A stretch of DNA of 64,000 nt from Cytophaga hutchinsonii ATCC 33406. Lineage in GTDB: Bacteria > Bacteroidota > Bacteroidia > Cytophagales > Cytophagaceae. The notes beneath the pieces were generated by a model, which was not told the origin of the DNA, searched no databases, and saw nothing but the letters and a program-made list of their open reading frames with translations. The stretch's first letter is position 1. Every line of letters begins with the position of its first letter. The stretch lies in assembly GCF_000014145.1 (NCBI RefSeq), contig NC_008255.1, forward strand, positions 1,365,501 through 1,429,500. The letters are read 5' to 3'. The position numbers and the translations under genes are program-made. Shown in pieces: positions 27,701 through 34,558 of this stretch.

Positions 27701-29037
27701 CAACCGTATTGTCCATGAGTAATACGCAGATTCAGGAAAACGCCATTAATAAGGTTGAACTTCAAAAGGAGATTGAATCTCTGGAAAAATATCTTTCTGA
27801 ATCTTCTGAATTATTTGCACAGAGTTATGAAAGCAAACTGGTATATGACTGGAAACAGTTGAAAGGTATGCTGGCTCCGAATGAAGCGGCCGTTGAGATG
27901 ATCCGTTTCAGATACTTTACAACAAAGTTTACAGATACCATTGTGTATGCTGCATTGGTGCTGCATAAAGAAACGAAAAATTCTCCTGAAATTGTTGCGA
28001 TGACAAACGGTAAGGAAATGGAAAGCCGTAATGTTAAATATTACCGTAACTGTATGAAGTTTAATATTGAAGATAAATTTTCATACGATGTATACTGGAA
28101 GAATATTCAGGCTTTGATACCCGCAGCCAAAACACGTTTATATATTTCTCCTGAAGGAGTGTATAATCAGATCAATCTTGAAACATTAAAAGGGCCGGAT
28201 GGAAAATATCAGCTGGAGAAATATCAGTTTGTGCAGGTTGCCAATACAAAAGATATCCTGGTGGATGGTTATAAAAAGCAGCGTAAAACAGCGTCCGGTG
28301 AAACGGCCACTAAAGTAAAAGAATCAAACATTGTACTGGTAGGTAATCCAACGTATTATCCGGCTGCGTTGTCGGAAGATTATGATAAGACCATACCGCA
28401 GCTTCCCGGTGCTGAAAAAGAAGTAAAAGATATTAGTGTATTGCTGAAGCAAAACAATATTTCATCTGAACTGATTATGGAAAGCGCAGCAACAGAAGAT
28501 AAAATCAAATCATTAAAGAGTCCGCGTTTCTTTCACATTGCCACACACGGTTATTTCCTGCCCGATATTCAGCAGTCTGGTTTTGATTCGGAACTCGAAA
28601 ATGAATCTTCACAAAACCCGCTCTATCGTTCAGGTTTACTCGTTGCGAATGGCGGTACATTATTAAACGACCCCGACAATGTTGATTTTAACAGTGAAGA
28701 TGGTTTACTGACTGCGTATGAAGCAATGAACCTCGACTTTGATAATACAGAACTTGTTTTGTTAAGTGCCTGTGAAACCGGTCTGGGTGATGTACAATTG
28801 GGTGAAGGCGTATACGGGTTACAGCGATCGTTTATTGTAGCAGGTTCTAAAAACCTTGTGATGAGTTTGTTTAAAGTATCCGATGAAGTAACCGGCGATC
28901 TGTTAAATCAGTTTTATACCAATTGGGTAAAAACAGGAAATAAACGTCAGTCGTTATACGATGCCAAAGTATATATTCTGAAAAAATACCAGCAGCCGAT
29001 CTATTGGGGGGCATTTGTACTGGTTGGTTTGGATTAA
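24769..29037 (+). CDS. Exported TPR-repeat protein with C-terminal CHAT caspase-like domain
   Basis: 1422 residues from the ATG at 24769, which gives a signal peptide (MKSFFKNILLSISLV, ending near SFLALAG). A longer TTG start at 24715 is less likely. About 900 residues of tetratricopeptide repeats follow (for example DRYDEAEAAIEQATQIK, GDYARAEKYATRSMTICK, GLYEDAEKNLKKAYKLSK). The last 300 residues are a CHAT domain, a clan CD cysteine protease fold related to caspases and separase. The catalytic dyad is visible: HIATHGYF (His1260) and LLSACETG (Cys1335). The end, IYWGAFVLVGLD, is the usual CHAT terminus. Export sets it apart from cytosolic TPR-CHAT proteases such as the one in type III-E CRISPR systems. 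Its substrate is unknown, and no CRISPR or gasdermin-like gene is near. Confidence 0.9.
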   Translation: MKSFFKNILLSISLVCCSFLALAGDEAFETSFKKIETYYEKGDYKLGIRSAGILINSMTSSGKAGSLVLARAYFLYAKGSELDGNFKAYEEYMFKGDRELQKSSKDDVYQYAKSVNYAIDTYLSYGDYVNASKYLGDIYGIIAKGGLSDSGLYYDLKKSSVITFYRQGFYIKAQKGLTEIIAFRKRNIVTSELKTDPKTGKQKVVKVSGMDLILRKRAYARMLNMQAEMYLDNGNYKSTDSILNLTSEWIKKNVGTKDLCYVENLFYKGRLAETVGTKKEANRLYDLAYNTLLKTKYGRYRNYSREAIMIFEYLIPTYRVTSQSSDFRTKSEMFDVRVTRYYGKDNYYYSKVIFLEIQDRFLSEDWNGAVKNIDKILNKEGMIPKVHLDRAFLLKILADAYIELDRYDEAEAAIEQATQIKLALLGEASPNYHMQLLDRATYYVTYTDKFKKAEETYKYSLNQVVSKELDHQHKQYVTYLYQEAKLFELTDRFDEAQKIAAEATAIVVARYGKLSVNYGTALQTQANLDISQGNYGDAELKLAEALALFKKFATDKDNLEYAKVLETQARLFIIEGLYEDAEKNLKKAYKLSKKTLKSSKLSSSIEELAILYIHIGKYQETEDGLIKSIQLREKRFGIDNRSLINPLNQIGFLYFIKGDYARAEKYATRSMTICKNTFGTNSIRYAEAMKLYADIHTAIGDYNTAQVTILNVIDIYKKLYGEDHIQVALAKNDLALIKYYNKGDKNEIEKLFLSSLKTIKTELNENTPIYAEVLKNLSLFYLETGKEDKADVNLEAANKIWVEKFGTADRHAADYNYLKGLIYYRRGKYVDANMSFIKSKDIYSSSFSTSHPDYTKALCKSGQMYFILKDYDNAVKSYDEAIKGYLNFISVQFPALSEREKMKAWSVIKTDFEFYYSMAYQLRADRPDLMGNVYNMTISTKALMLNSSIKVRQRILNSGNQSMIDAYQNWIGKKEYFSTVLSMSNTQIQENAINKVELQKEIESLEKYLSESSELFAQSYESKLVYDWKQLKGMLAPNEAAVEMIRFRYFTTKFTDTIVYAALVLHKETKNSPEIVAMTNGKEMESRNVKYYRNCMKFNIEDKFSYDVYWKNIQALIPAAKTRLYISPEGVYNQINLETLKGPDGKYQLEKYQFVQVANTKDILVDGYKKQRKTASGETATKVKESNIVLVGNPTYYPAALSEDYDKTIPQLPGAEKEVKDISVLLKQNNISSELIMESAATEDKIKSLKSPRFFHIATHGYFLPDIQQSGFDSELENESSQNPLYRSGLLVANGGTLLNDPDNVDFNSEDGLLTAYEAMNLDFDNTELVLLSACETGLGDVQLGEGVYGLQRSFIVAGSKNLVMSLFKVSDEVTGDLLNQFYTNWVKTGNKRQSLYDAKVYILKKYQQPIYWGAFVLVGLD

Positions 29038-29040
29038 CGT

Positions 29041-29145
29041 AGGGGCGAATTGCATTCGCCCGTGATGGCATTCGCCCGTGATGGCATTCGCCCGTGTATA
29101 TTGCATTCGTCCGTGTGTGTTGAGGGGCGAATGCAATTCGCCCCT
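29041..29145. repeat. Compound palindrome/direct-repeat element between convergent genes
   Basis: It opens with AGGGGCGAATTGCATTCGCCC (29041 onward), continues with four direct copies of a 16-19 base unit beginning GCATTCGCCCGTG (the last reading GCATTCGTCCGTG), and ends with AGGGGCGAATGCAATTCGCCCCT (29123-29145). The terminal copy overlaps the stop codon of the histidine kinase gene on the minus strand (TAG in CGTAGGGGC). It may act as a bidirectional terminator between the TPR-CHAT gene and the stressosome operon. Confidence 0.85.
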
Positions 29146-30805
29146 ACGCCACTGGCAGGATTACGTTAAAGGCTGTACCTGCACCCGGTTCGCTGGTTAC
29201 AGTTATCAGGCCATGATGGTTGTCAACAATCTTTTTACAAAGTGCCAGTCCGATACCTGTTCCTTCGTATTTGTCTTTTGAATTCAGACGTTTAAAAATC
29301 GTAAAGATCTGCTTGGCATGCTTTTGATCAAAGCCAATGCCATTGTCTTTAAAAACAAGTTCGATGTATGCCTGTCCGGAAGACAGTTCCGTATTGCCGG
29401 TTACTTCATCATCCGTGAGATTACGGCAGGAAATAGTTAACAGCGGTTTCTCCGTACTGAATTTAAGCGCATTGTTTATAAGGTTATAGAACAGCTGATA
29501 CAGTTGCTGTTCAATACCATTGATCACAGGTAGTGGTGTAGATTTGATTATTGCACCTTTTTCTTCTATAATTAATTCTACATCTGTTTTAACATGCTCC
29601 AGTACGTTTTGAAGGTTTGTTTCAACAAATGTATTTGCGCTTTGTGATAAACGTGAATAATTTAAAACATCTTTAATCAAACCACTCATACGTGAAGCCG
29701 CAGAATCTATTTTATCCAGGTATTTTTTTGAACGTTCCTTATCCGTAATATTTAGTTCAAGCAGTTCTGTAAAGCTTTGTATTTTTCGTAAAGGTTCCTG
29801 CAAATCATGACTGGCAATGTATGCAAACTGTTCAAGATCGTGGTTCGATTTGTTTAATTCATGAACTTTTTCTTCCAGCTTGCCCTGATAATTTAACAAT
29901 TGCTTTTGAATGCTCTTCAGTTCAACATTGTTTTTTAATGTTTCTTCAACTACTTTCTGTGCATGTATGTCAACAAAGAAACCTGTCCAGCTGGTAATCT
30001 GGTTCAGATCATTTTTTACAGGCACAAGCGAGATCAAATGCCACAGCGCTGACTCTGCTGTTTTTGATTTTAGTTTTGCCTGCGCACGGAAATGTGTTTG
30101 ATTCGTTTGAGCCTTTTCCCACTCATCACGTACCTGCTTTGTATCGCTGCTATTTACCAGGCTGGTCCATTCTGTTTTTCCACTCTGAATTTCCAGCATT
30201 CCAAAATAATCTTTGAGCCATTTATTTGCATAGGTGAGGTATCCGCCGCCATTAGCTGTAAACATCATTAAAGGAAGCGTCTCCGTGAGCATTTTATATT
30301 GTACTTCACTGTCTTTAAGCTTTTCAGAAACTTCCAGCAACTGAATATTCTTTTTGCGCAGTTCATCGTAGGGAGATAACGGCAGTTCTCTTTTAAAATA
30401 ATTGATAAACGACTGCATGCGCGTATCATTGATCAGCCCGCTGAAGTTGATCTTTTGAGTCAGTATCACTTCTGTGGTATCTTTTTGCCTGTCAATTTTG
30501 AGCGTGTCAATTAATCTCTGTGCATACTTGATAGCTTCAGAATGTTTTCGTTCAAATGTATCGTTGGTTTGCAAAACGGCAACCAGTTCCTTTCGGTTGT
30601 TGGGTAATACATGAATTGAAAGTGTAAGGCTGGAACGGTTGAATTCATCGCCGATCAGACAGCGTGATATTTCCGATACAGCTGTTGCAAAAGATGTCTG
30701 TACGAGTACCGAAAGCCCGCATAGCTCGGCGAGTTTCATACTGCGTTTGTGTGAAAGGATCAGATCCATTTCATTTTCAAGATTTATCTTTACAATTTCA
30801 ATCAT
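29144..30805 (-). CDS. Histidine kinase with N-terminal RsbT-like domain and PAS domain
   Basis: A 553-residue cytosolic hybrid. Residues about 1-125 resemble RsbT, the stressosome switch kinase: LILSHKRSMKLAELCGLSVL then ATAVSEISRCLIG. The key N-box Asn of the usual E-x-x-RN is replaced by Cys, so this ATPase domain is probably dead and may only bind. A PAS domain (about 165-290) and a coiled coil follow, then HisKA with ASHDLQEPLRKIQSFTELL (phospho-acceptor His333) and a complete HATPase domain (NALKFS, DNGIGFD, GTGIGLALCKKIV). It is the last gene of the stressosome operon and overlaps the previous gene by 4 bp. The natural inference is that RsbS/RsbR-type scaffolds control it through its N-terminal domain. 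Confidence 0.9.
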   Translation of the reverse strand: MIEIVKINLENEMDLILSHKRSMKLAELCGLSVLVQTSFATAVSEISRCLIGDEFNRSSLTLSIHVLPNNRKELVAVLQTNDTFERKHSEAIKYAQRLIDTLKIDRQKDTTEVILTQKINFSGLINDTRMQSFINYFKRELPLSPYDELRKKNIQLLEVSEKLKDSEVQYKMLTETLPLMMFTANGGGYLTYANKWLKDYFGMLEIQSGKTEWTSLVNSSDTKQVRDEWEKAQTNQTHFRAQAKLKSKTAESALWHLISLVPVKNDLNQITSWTGFFVDIHAQKVVEETLKNNVELKSIQKQLLNYQGKLEEKVHELNKSNHDLEQFAYIASHDLQEPLRKIQSFTELLELNITDKERSKKYLDKIDSAASRMSGLIKDVLNYSRLSQSANTFVETNLQNVLEHVKTDVELIIEEKGAIIKSTPLPVINGIEQQLYQLFYNLINNALKFSTEKPLLTISCRNLTDDEVTGNTELSSGQAYIELVFKDNGIGFDQKHAKQIFTIFKRLNSKDKYEGTGIGLALCKKIVDNHHGLITVTSEPGAGTAFNVILPVA

Positions 30806-31812
30806 AAAACTTTCACAATTAATACAGTCATATCATCTGTACGGCGTGCATGATCTTTGTAGATTGCTGCAGCCAGAATCATCGGGTCATATTTTAAAAT
30901 AGAGGGGTAGTGCAGCAGATCCCATCGTGTCTTAATACCGTCTGAGCATAAAATCAACTGCTGAAATTTTTCCATCTCATAGCGGTTTTTCTCTATGCGG
31001 GTGGGAATATTCAAACCAATAATACCGTTGTAGCTGCTGTAGTTTTTATATTCAAGCCCGCGCTGCAAACGTACAGCAATATTGCCGATGCCGCTGATCA
31101 GCCATTCTTTTGTCCGGTGGTCCAGTATACCAATAGTTGCTACCAATCCACGCGTCTTTTTTACGGCTGCATGAATTTCACGGATGATATCTGAAGGGTC
31201 TGAATAATTCGTGTTGTTGAACGTGCTGATTGCAGCGTCTACGGCTTCTTTTGCAAATTCCCCGTGTCCCAGTCCATCACCGGTAAACACTAGTGTTTTT
31301 TCTCCTGCCTTTCTGATAGCAGTTCCGTCACCGGAAACTTTTTCTCCGGGCAGCGCAACATTGATGCACCGAACCAGTGTATTGCCAGGAGAAATTTTAG
31401 TGGAATTCAATGAGCCTGAAAACTGCGAATAAAGAATGGTTCCCCAATCCGGCTGTGAATAAATCTGCGAAAAATCGCTCAGCCGCTGAATGGAACCTAT
31501 GCCATGCCCCAGCGTACTTTTACTGGAAATGCCGTCTTTCATGGAATGAGAGATATCTTTAATTCCGGTTCCATTATCAATACAGATAACTTCAAAAAAA
31601 GGCTCGTTATCCGGCATGCTTAATCTGTAGAGCAATTCTCCACGCGTAGCGTACTTAATCAGATTGGAAACCATTTCGGATACAACAATATCAATTTCTC
31701 CGGTACGTTGTTCTGTAAAATGCGGGCGTACTAAATTGTGTATTTCTCTTTTAATAAACGATGCATAACTTCGTTCCTCTATAATATAACTTTGAAACAA
31801 TATGTTATCCAT
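30802..31812 (-). CDS. RsbT-like ATPase fused to PP2C/RsbX-type phosphatase
   Basis: 336 residues. Residues about 1-140 are an RsbT/RsbW-type GHKL ATPase (VVSEMVSNLIKYA N-box with Asn kept, CIDNGTGIKD, LGHGIGSIQRLSD). Residues about 150-336 are a SpoIIE/RsbX-type PP2C phosphatase (EKVSGDGTAI, LVFTGDGLGHGEFAKEAVDAA, SDGIKTRWD, DDMTVLIVK) with the metal-binding Asp residues in place. In Bacillus RsbX resets the stressosome by dephosphorylating RsbS and RsbR; here kinase-like and phosphatase modules are in one chain. It overlaps the RsbT gene by 8 bp and the downstream kinase by 4 bp. Confidence 0.9.
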   Translation of the reverse strand: MDNILFQSYIIEERSYASFIKREIHNLVRPHFTEQRTGEIDIVVSEMVSNLIKYATRGELLYRLSMPDNEPFFEVICIDNGTGIKDISHSMKDGISSKSTLGHGIGSIQRLSDFSQIYSQPDWGTILYSQFSGSLNSTKISPGNTLVRCINVALPGEKVSGDGTAIRKAGEKTLVFTGDGLGHGEFAKEAVDAAISTFNNTNYSDPSDIIREIHAAVKKTRGLVATIGILDHRTKEWLISGIGNIAVRLQRGLEYKNYSSYNGIIGLNIPTRIEKNRYEMEKFQQLILCSDGIKTRWDLLHYPSILKYDPMILAAAIYKDHARRTDDMTVLIVKVL

Positions 31813-32239
31813 TTTTCCATTTAATTACCGTTACCGTAGTACCCACGCCTACTTCAGATGTAATGTTAAATTCATTCATCAGCCGCTTTGTGCCCGGTAA
31901 ACCAAGCCCCATGCTCTTGCCGGTCGTAAATCCATCTGTCATGGCTTTATTAATATCCGGTATGCCCGGTCCTTTATCTTCAAAGATCAATCGGATTCCT
32001 GTATCGCGGCCCTTACTTACAATTTCAATCCGCACAATACCGCCGTTTCCGTATTTAAGCATGTTCCGGACAAGCTCACTGGCACCGGTAATAAGTTTGG
32101 TTTGATTTAAGAGGCTCATGCCGATTTTTACAGCATGCTCTTTAACCCTGCTTCTGAAGGGTACAACATCCGTTTCACGAAAGACATTTATGGAGTCTTT
32201 ATTCAGGACTATCGGTGTCATTGTTGTCATCGTTGTCAT
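31805..32239 (-). CDS. rsbT: Stressosome switch kinase RsbT
   Basis: A GHKL serine kinase of about 140 residues. Motifs: RSRVKEHAVKIGMSLLNQTKL followed by ITGASELVRNMLKYG (intact N-box Asn), FEDKGPGIPDI and GLGLPGTKRLM (ATP lid), ending VGTTVTVIKWK. In Bacillus RsbT is held by RsbS, phosphorylates RsbS/RsbR under stress, and then leaves to activate its output. Three ATGs in frame (32239, 32230, 32221) arise from a 9-bp repeat (ATGACAACG/A), and a fourth lies at 32266. All overlap the end of rsbS, so translation is coupled. 32239 is a compromise choice. Confidence 0.88.
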   Translation of the reverse strand: MTTMTTMTPIVLNKDSINVFRETDVVPFRSRVKEHAVKIGMSLLNQTKLITGASELVRNMLKYGNGGIVRIEIVSKGRDTGIRLIFEDKGPGIPDINKAMTDGFTTGKSMGLGLPGTKRLMNEFNITSEVGVGTTVTVIKWKNG

Positions 32240-32621
32240 ATTCTTCTTCCTGATCTTCTTCTTCAAGAAGGATTTTTGACCTCAACAATTCCATTCCTCT
32301 TTCAACATTCAAAGCTGTATACACACCTTTTAACGGCAATCCCAATTCTACCAGGGTTATTGCTACCGCGGGCTGCATACCAACCACTACCGTATCGGCA
32401 TCCATGATTTTAGACATGGTAGCAATGTTTCCCAGAATCCGGCCCATAAAAGAATCAATGATAGAAACGGAGGAAACATCTATAAGTACACCTTTTGCAT
32501 TTGTCTTGCTGACCATATTAACCAGATCAGCTTCCAGATTTTCTGCCAGCTGATCGTACAGATCCACTTGTATTGTCACCAAAAGAAAGTGACCCATTCT
32601 TAAAATAGGTATTTTTTCCAT
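32199..32621 (-). CDS. rsbS: Stressosome scaffold STAS protein RsbS
   Basis: A 140-residue single STAS domain. IPILRMGHFLLVTIQVDLYD begins the domain; GVLIDVSSVSIIDSFMGR carries Ser57 at the position of the phosphorylated Ser59 of Bacillus RsbS; DTVVVGMQPAVAITLVELGL follows. The last 20 residues are an acidic tail (EEEDQEEEYDNDDNNDTD) not typical of the family, produced partly by the repeat region that overlaps rsbT. It should form the stressosome core with RsbR. Confidence 0.9.
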   Translation of the reverse strand: MEKIPILRMGHFLLVTIQVDLYDQLAENLEADLVNMVSKTNAKGVLIDVSSVSIIDSFMGRILGNIATMSKIMDADTVVVGMQPAVAITLVELGLPLKGVYTALNVERGMELLRSKILLEEEDQEEEYDNDDNNDTDSPE

Positions 32622-32639
32622 GTTCAGTGTTAAAAGGTA

Positions 32640-33500
32640 TTATACTGTTTTATTACGTTGTTTTTTATTTACTTCAAGATTAAGCATCACAAAGGCAGTT
32701 TTAAGTGCGCTTGCCAATGTAGCCTTTGTAATAATCGTTGAAAGGTCAATGCCTAAATGTACCACGGTTTGCGCGATCTCCGGACGGATACCGCTGATAA
32801 TACATTCCGCGCCCATCAGCCGTGTAGCACTTACTGTTTTAATCAAATGCTGAGCAACAAGTGAATCTACTGCTGGTACACCTGAAATATCTAATATTGC
32901 AATGCTGCTTCCGGTATCAACAATTTCCTGTAAAAGACTTTCCATAACTACCTGCGTACGTGAACTGTCCAGGGTGCCGATAATCGGAAGGGCAAGAATG
33001 CCATCCCATACACGTATTACCGGTGTGGAGATCTGTGTGATCTCATCCGTCTGGCGGAAGATCACATCTTCACGTCCTTTGATAAAGGTTTCAAATGTGC
33101 TGATCGTAAAGCTATCCAGCAGTTTATTGATTGCCATGCTTTGCGTATACAAAACTGAAGAGTCTTTTATCTCTTCGTTCAGCACAGAAAGCAATGCCTC
33201 TTTTAAACTATATACATAGAAACCTGTCTCACGGGGCGAATAGCCTTGTTTGGCACGTGATATGGAAATGGATGAAAGAATATCAAGCACATTTTCAAAA
33301 TCTCTTGAATCAGGATTTTCAATATTATTGTCTGTGAGGTTATCAATAAATGTATACAATAATTCTTCTGATTGAACACGTAAATCTTCATTTGTAATCA
33401 GGTCATTGTTTAAGCCTTGATCCTGCGATTGTATGGTTATCCATTTTTCCAGAATAACTTGTTTTTTCTTCTGGAAAATTTTGATTGATTCGTTTTTCAT
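32640..33500 (-). CDS. rsbR: Stressosome protein RsbR (sensor plus STAS)
   Basis: A 286-residue RsbR. The N-terminal 150 residues are all-helical, as expected for the non-haem globin-like sensory domain. The C-terminal STAS domain (about 165-275) reads ILDISGVPAVDSLVAQHL and GIRPEIAQTVVHLGIDLS, very close to Bacillus RsbR. The Ser in AVDS and the Thr in AQT occupy the positions of the two regulatory phosphorylation sites. The input signal is unknown. The gap to the receiver gene upstream is 6 bp and to rsbS downstream 18 bp. Confidence 0.9.
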   Translation of the reverse strand: MKNESIKIFQKKKQVILEKWITIQSQDQGLNNDLITNEDLRVQSEELLYTFIDNLTDNNIENPDSRDFENVLDILSSISISRAKQGYSPRETGFYVYSLKEALLSVLNEEIKDSSVLYTQSMAINKLLDSFTISTFETFIKGREDVIFRQTDEITQISTPVIRVWDGILALPIIGTLDSSRTQVVMESLLQEIVDTGSSIAILDISGVPAVDSLVAQHLIKTVSATRLMGAECIISGIRPEIAQTVVHLGIDLSTIITKATLASALKTAFVMLNLEVNKKQRNKTV

Positions 33501-33506
33501 TAGATG

Positions 33507-33908
33507 TTATATTTTGGGAGACAAATGATTGGATAAAAACGTATTCAGCGATTTTACTAATTCGCTTGTTTTGGTTGGTTTTGTAATAAAGTCTATTGCG
33601 CCTAATTTTTTTGTTTCTTCCCGGTCATACGGATCGCTGGAAGTAGAAAAAATGATTACAGGGATGTGGGAAAAAACGCGGTCTTTTTTTAATTCCATCA
33701 GGCATTCACGCCCGGACATACCGGGCATGTTCAGATCCAGGAAGATATAATCCGGCTGTGGACCGTTTTTTAACAAATGGAGCGCATCATAGCCACTTTC
33801 AACGCCCGTATATCCAATATTTCTATTGATGTCTTCTAATGCAAACTGGAAAAATTCCCTGTCATCTTCATCGTCGTCAATCAGTAGGAAATGTATTTCT
33901 TTAGACAT
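33507..33908 (-). CDS. Single-domain response regulator
   Basis: A 133-residue stand-alone receiver domain. Evidence: LLIDDDEDDREFF (acidic pocket), YIFLDLNMPGMSG (phospho-acceptor Asp58), IIFSTSSDP (switch Thr/Ser) and DFITKP (conserved Lys). There is no output domain. It is the promoter-proximal gene of the stressosome operon, and the histidine kinase is the last, so the two probably form a phosphotransfer pair with further partners elsewhere. Confidence 0.93.
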   Translation of the reverse strand: MSKEIHFLLIDDDEDDREFFQFALEDINRNIGYTGVESGYDALHLLKNGPQPDYIFLDLNMPGMSGRECLMELKKDRVFSHIPVIIFSTSSDPYDREETKKLGAIDFITKPTKTSELVKSLNTFLSNHLSPKI

Positions 33909-34249
33909 GTAGTACTATTCAATAAAATGATTTTTCAGTTGAATTCTCTATGAAGTTACTCTAAAAATATGGTATTGCATAAAAAATATAATAATATGGA
34001 GAGCGTGAAAAAATGATATATATCACTTTTTAAAATTAAGTATCTGTTTTTTAGTGTTTTAATTTACTATTTTTTGTAATGTATGTAACCATAAATTGCA
34101 TGAAACATATAATAAAAGCGTGTTTAAACATGGATTAGTGATATTGAATGAAAAGCCTATGTTTTTCCAATTCAAAAAACAGAAGTGTACCGCACACATT
34201 TACGGATGCGGGCAGAATAGATAATTAAGGCATGGGTATGTATCAAAAG
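33909..34249. other. AT-rich intergenic region upstream of the stressosome operon
   Basis: No coding sequence seen. It should hold the promoter of the operon that reads leftward from 33908. An imperfect inverted repeat, AAAAAATGATATATATCACTTTTT, lies near 34010-34032 (one mismatch) and could be an operator or hairpin. No clear -33/-7 pair could be assigned. Confidence 0.45.
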
Positions 34250-34447
34250 GGTATGAATACAGTACGGCAACAGTATGAAGAGAGTACGAGGGGAGTATGA
34301 AGACAGTACGAAGAGAGTACGGGGACAGTACGGAGGGAGTATGGGGACAGCATAGAAATGCCATAGAAATACCATAGAATACGTATGGCGCACGTATGCT
34401 TACAGTACGAAAAGAGTGTACATATGGTACGGCAGAAGTATGAAATA
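34250..34447. repeat. 11-bp tandem repeat array, about 18 degenerate copies
   Basis: Reading in steps of 11 from 34261 gives AGTACGGCAAC, AGTATGAAGAG, AGTACGAGGGG, AGTATGAAGAC, AGTACGAAGAG, AGTACGGGGAC, AGTACGGAGGG, AGTATGGGGAC, then AGCATAGAAAT, GCCATAGAAAT, ACCATAGAATA and six more degenerate units to 34447. The register is never broken. The consensus is AGTAYGRRGAS. Eleven bases is close to one helical turn, so the same face of the DNA carries the same bases throughout. It lies between the terminator of the giant secreted protein and the stressosome promoter region. Confidence 0.85.
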
Positions 34448-34486
34448 GTTGACGCCTGCAGCCTATACCATGTCAGTCGAAATAAA

Positions 34487-34522
34487 AGAGCGTCCGCTTC
34501 AGCTGTGTGAAACGGACGCTCT
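34487..34522 (-). terminator. Rho-independent terminator of the GSDH-like gene
   Basis: AGAGCGTCCG (34487-34496) and CGGACGCTCT (34513-34522) form a perfect 10-bp stem. Read on the minus strand the stem is followed by TTTTATTT. It lies 37 bp beyond the stop codon of the gene ending at 34559. Confidence 0.87.
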
Positions 34523-34558
34523 GAGTTATAAAGAAAGGTGCACAAAGGTGCACTTGAA

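Noticed and set aside
24769-29037. TPR-CHAT as part of a type III-E CRISPR (Craspase) system
   Set aside because: No Cas7-11-like gene or array in the window, and this protein has a signal peptide.
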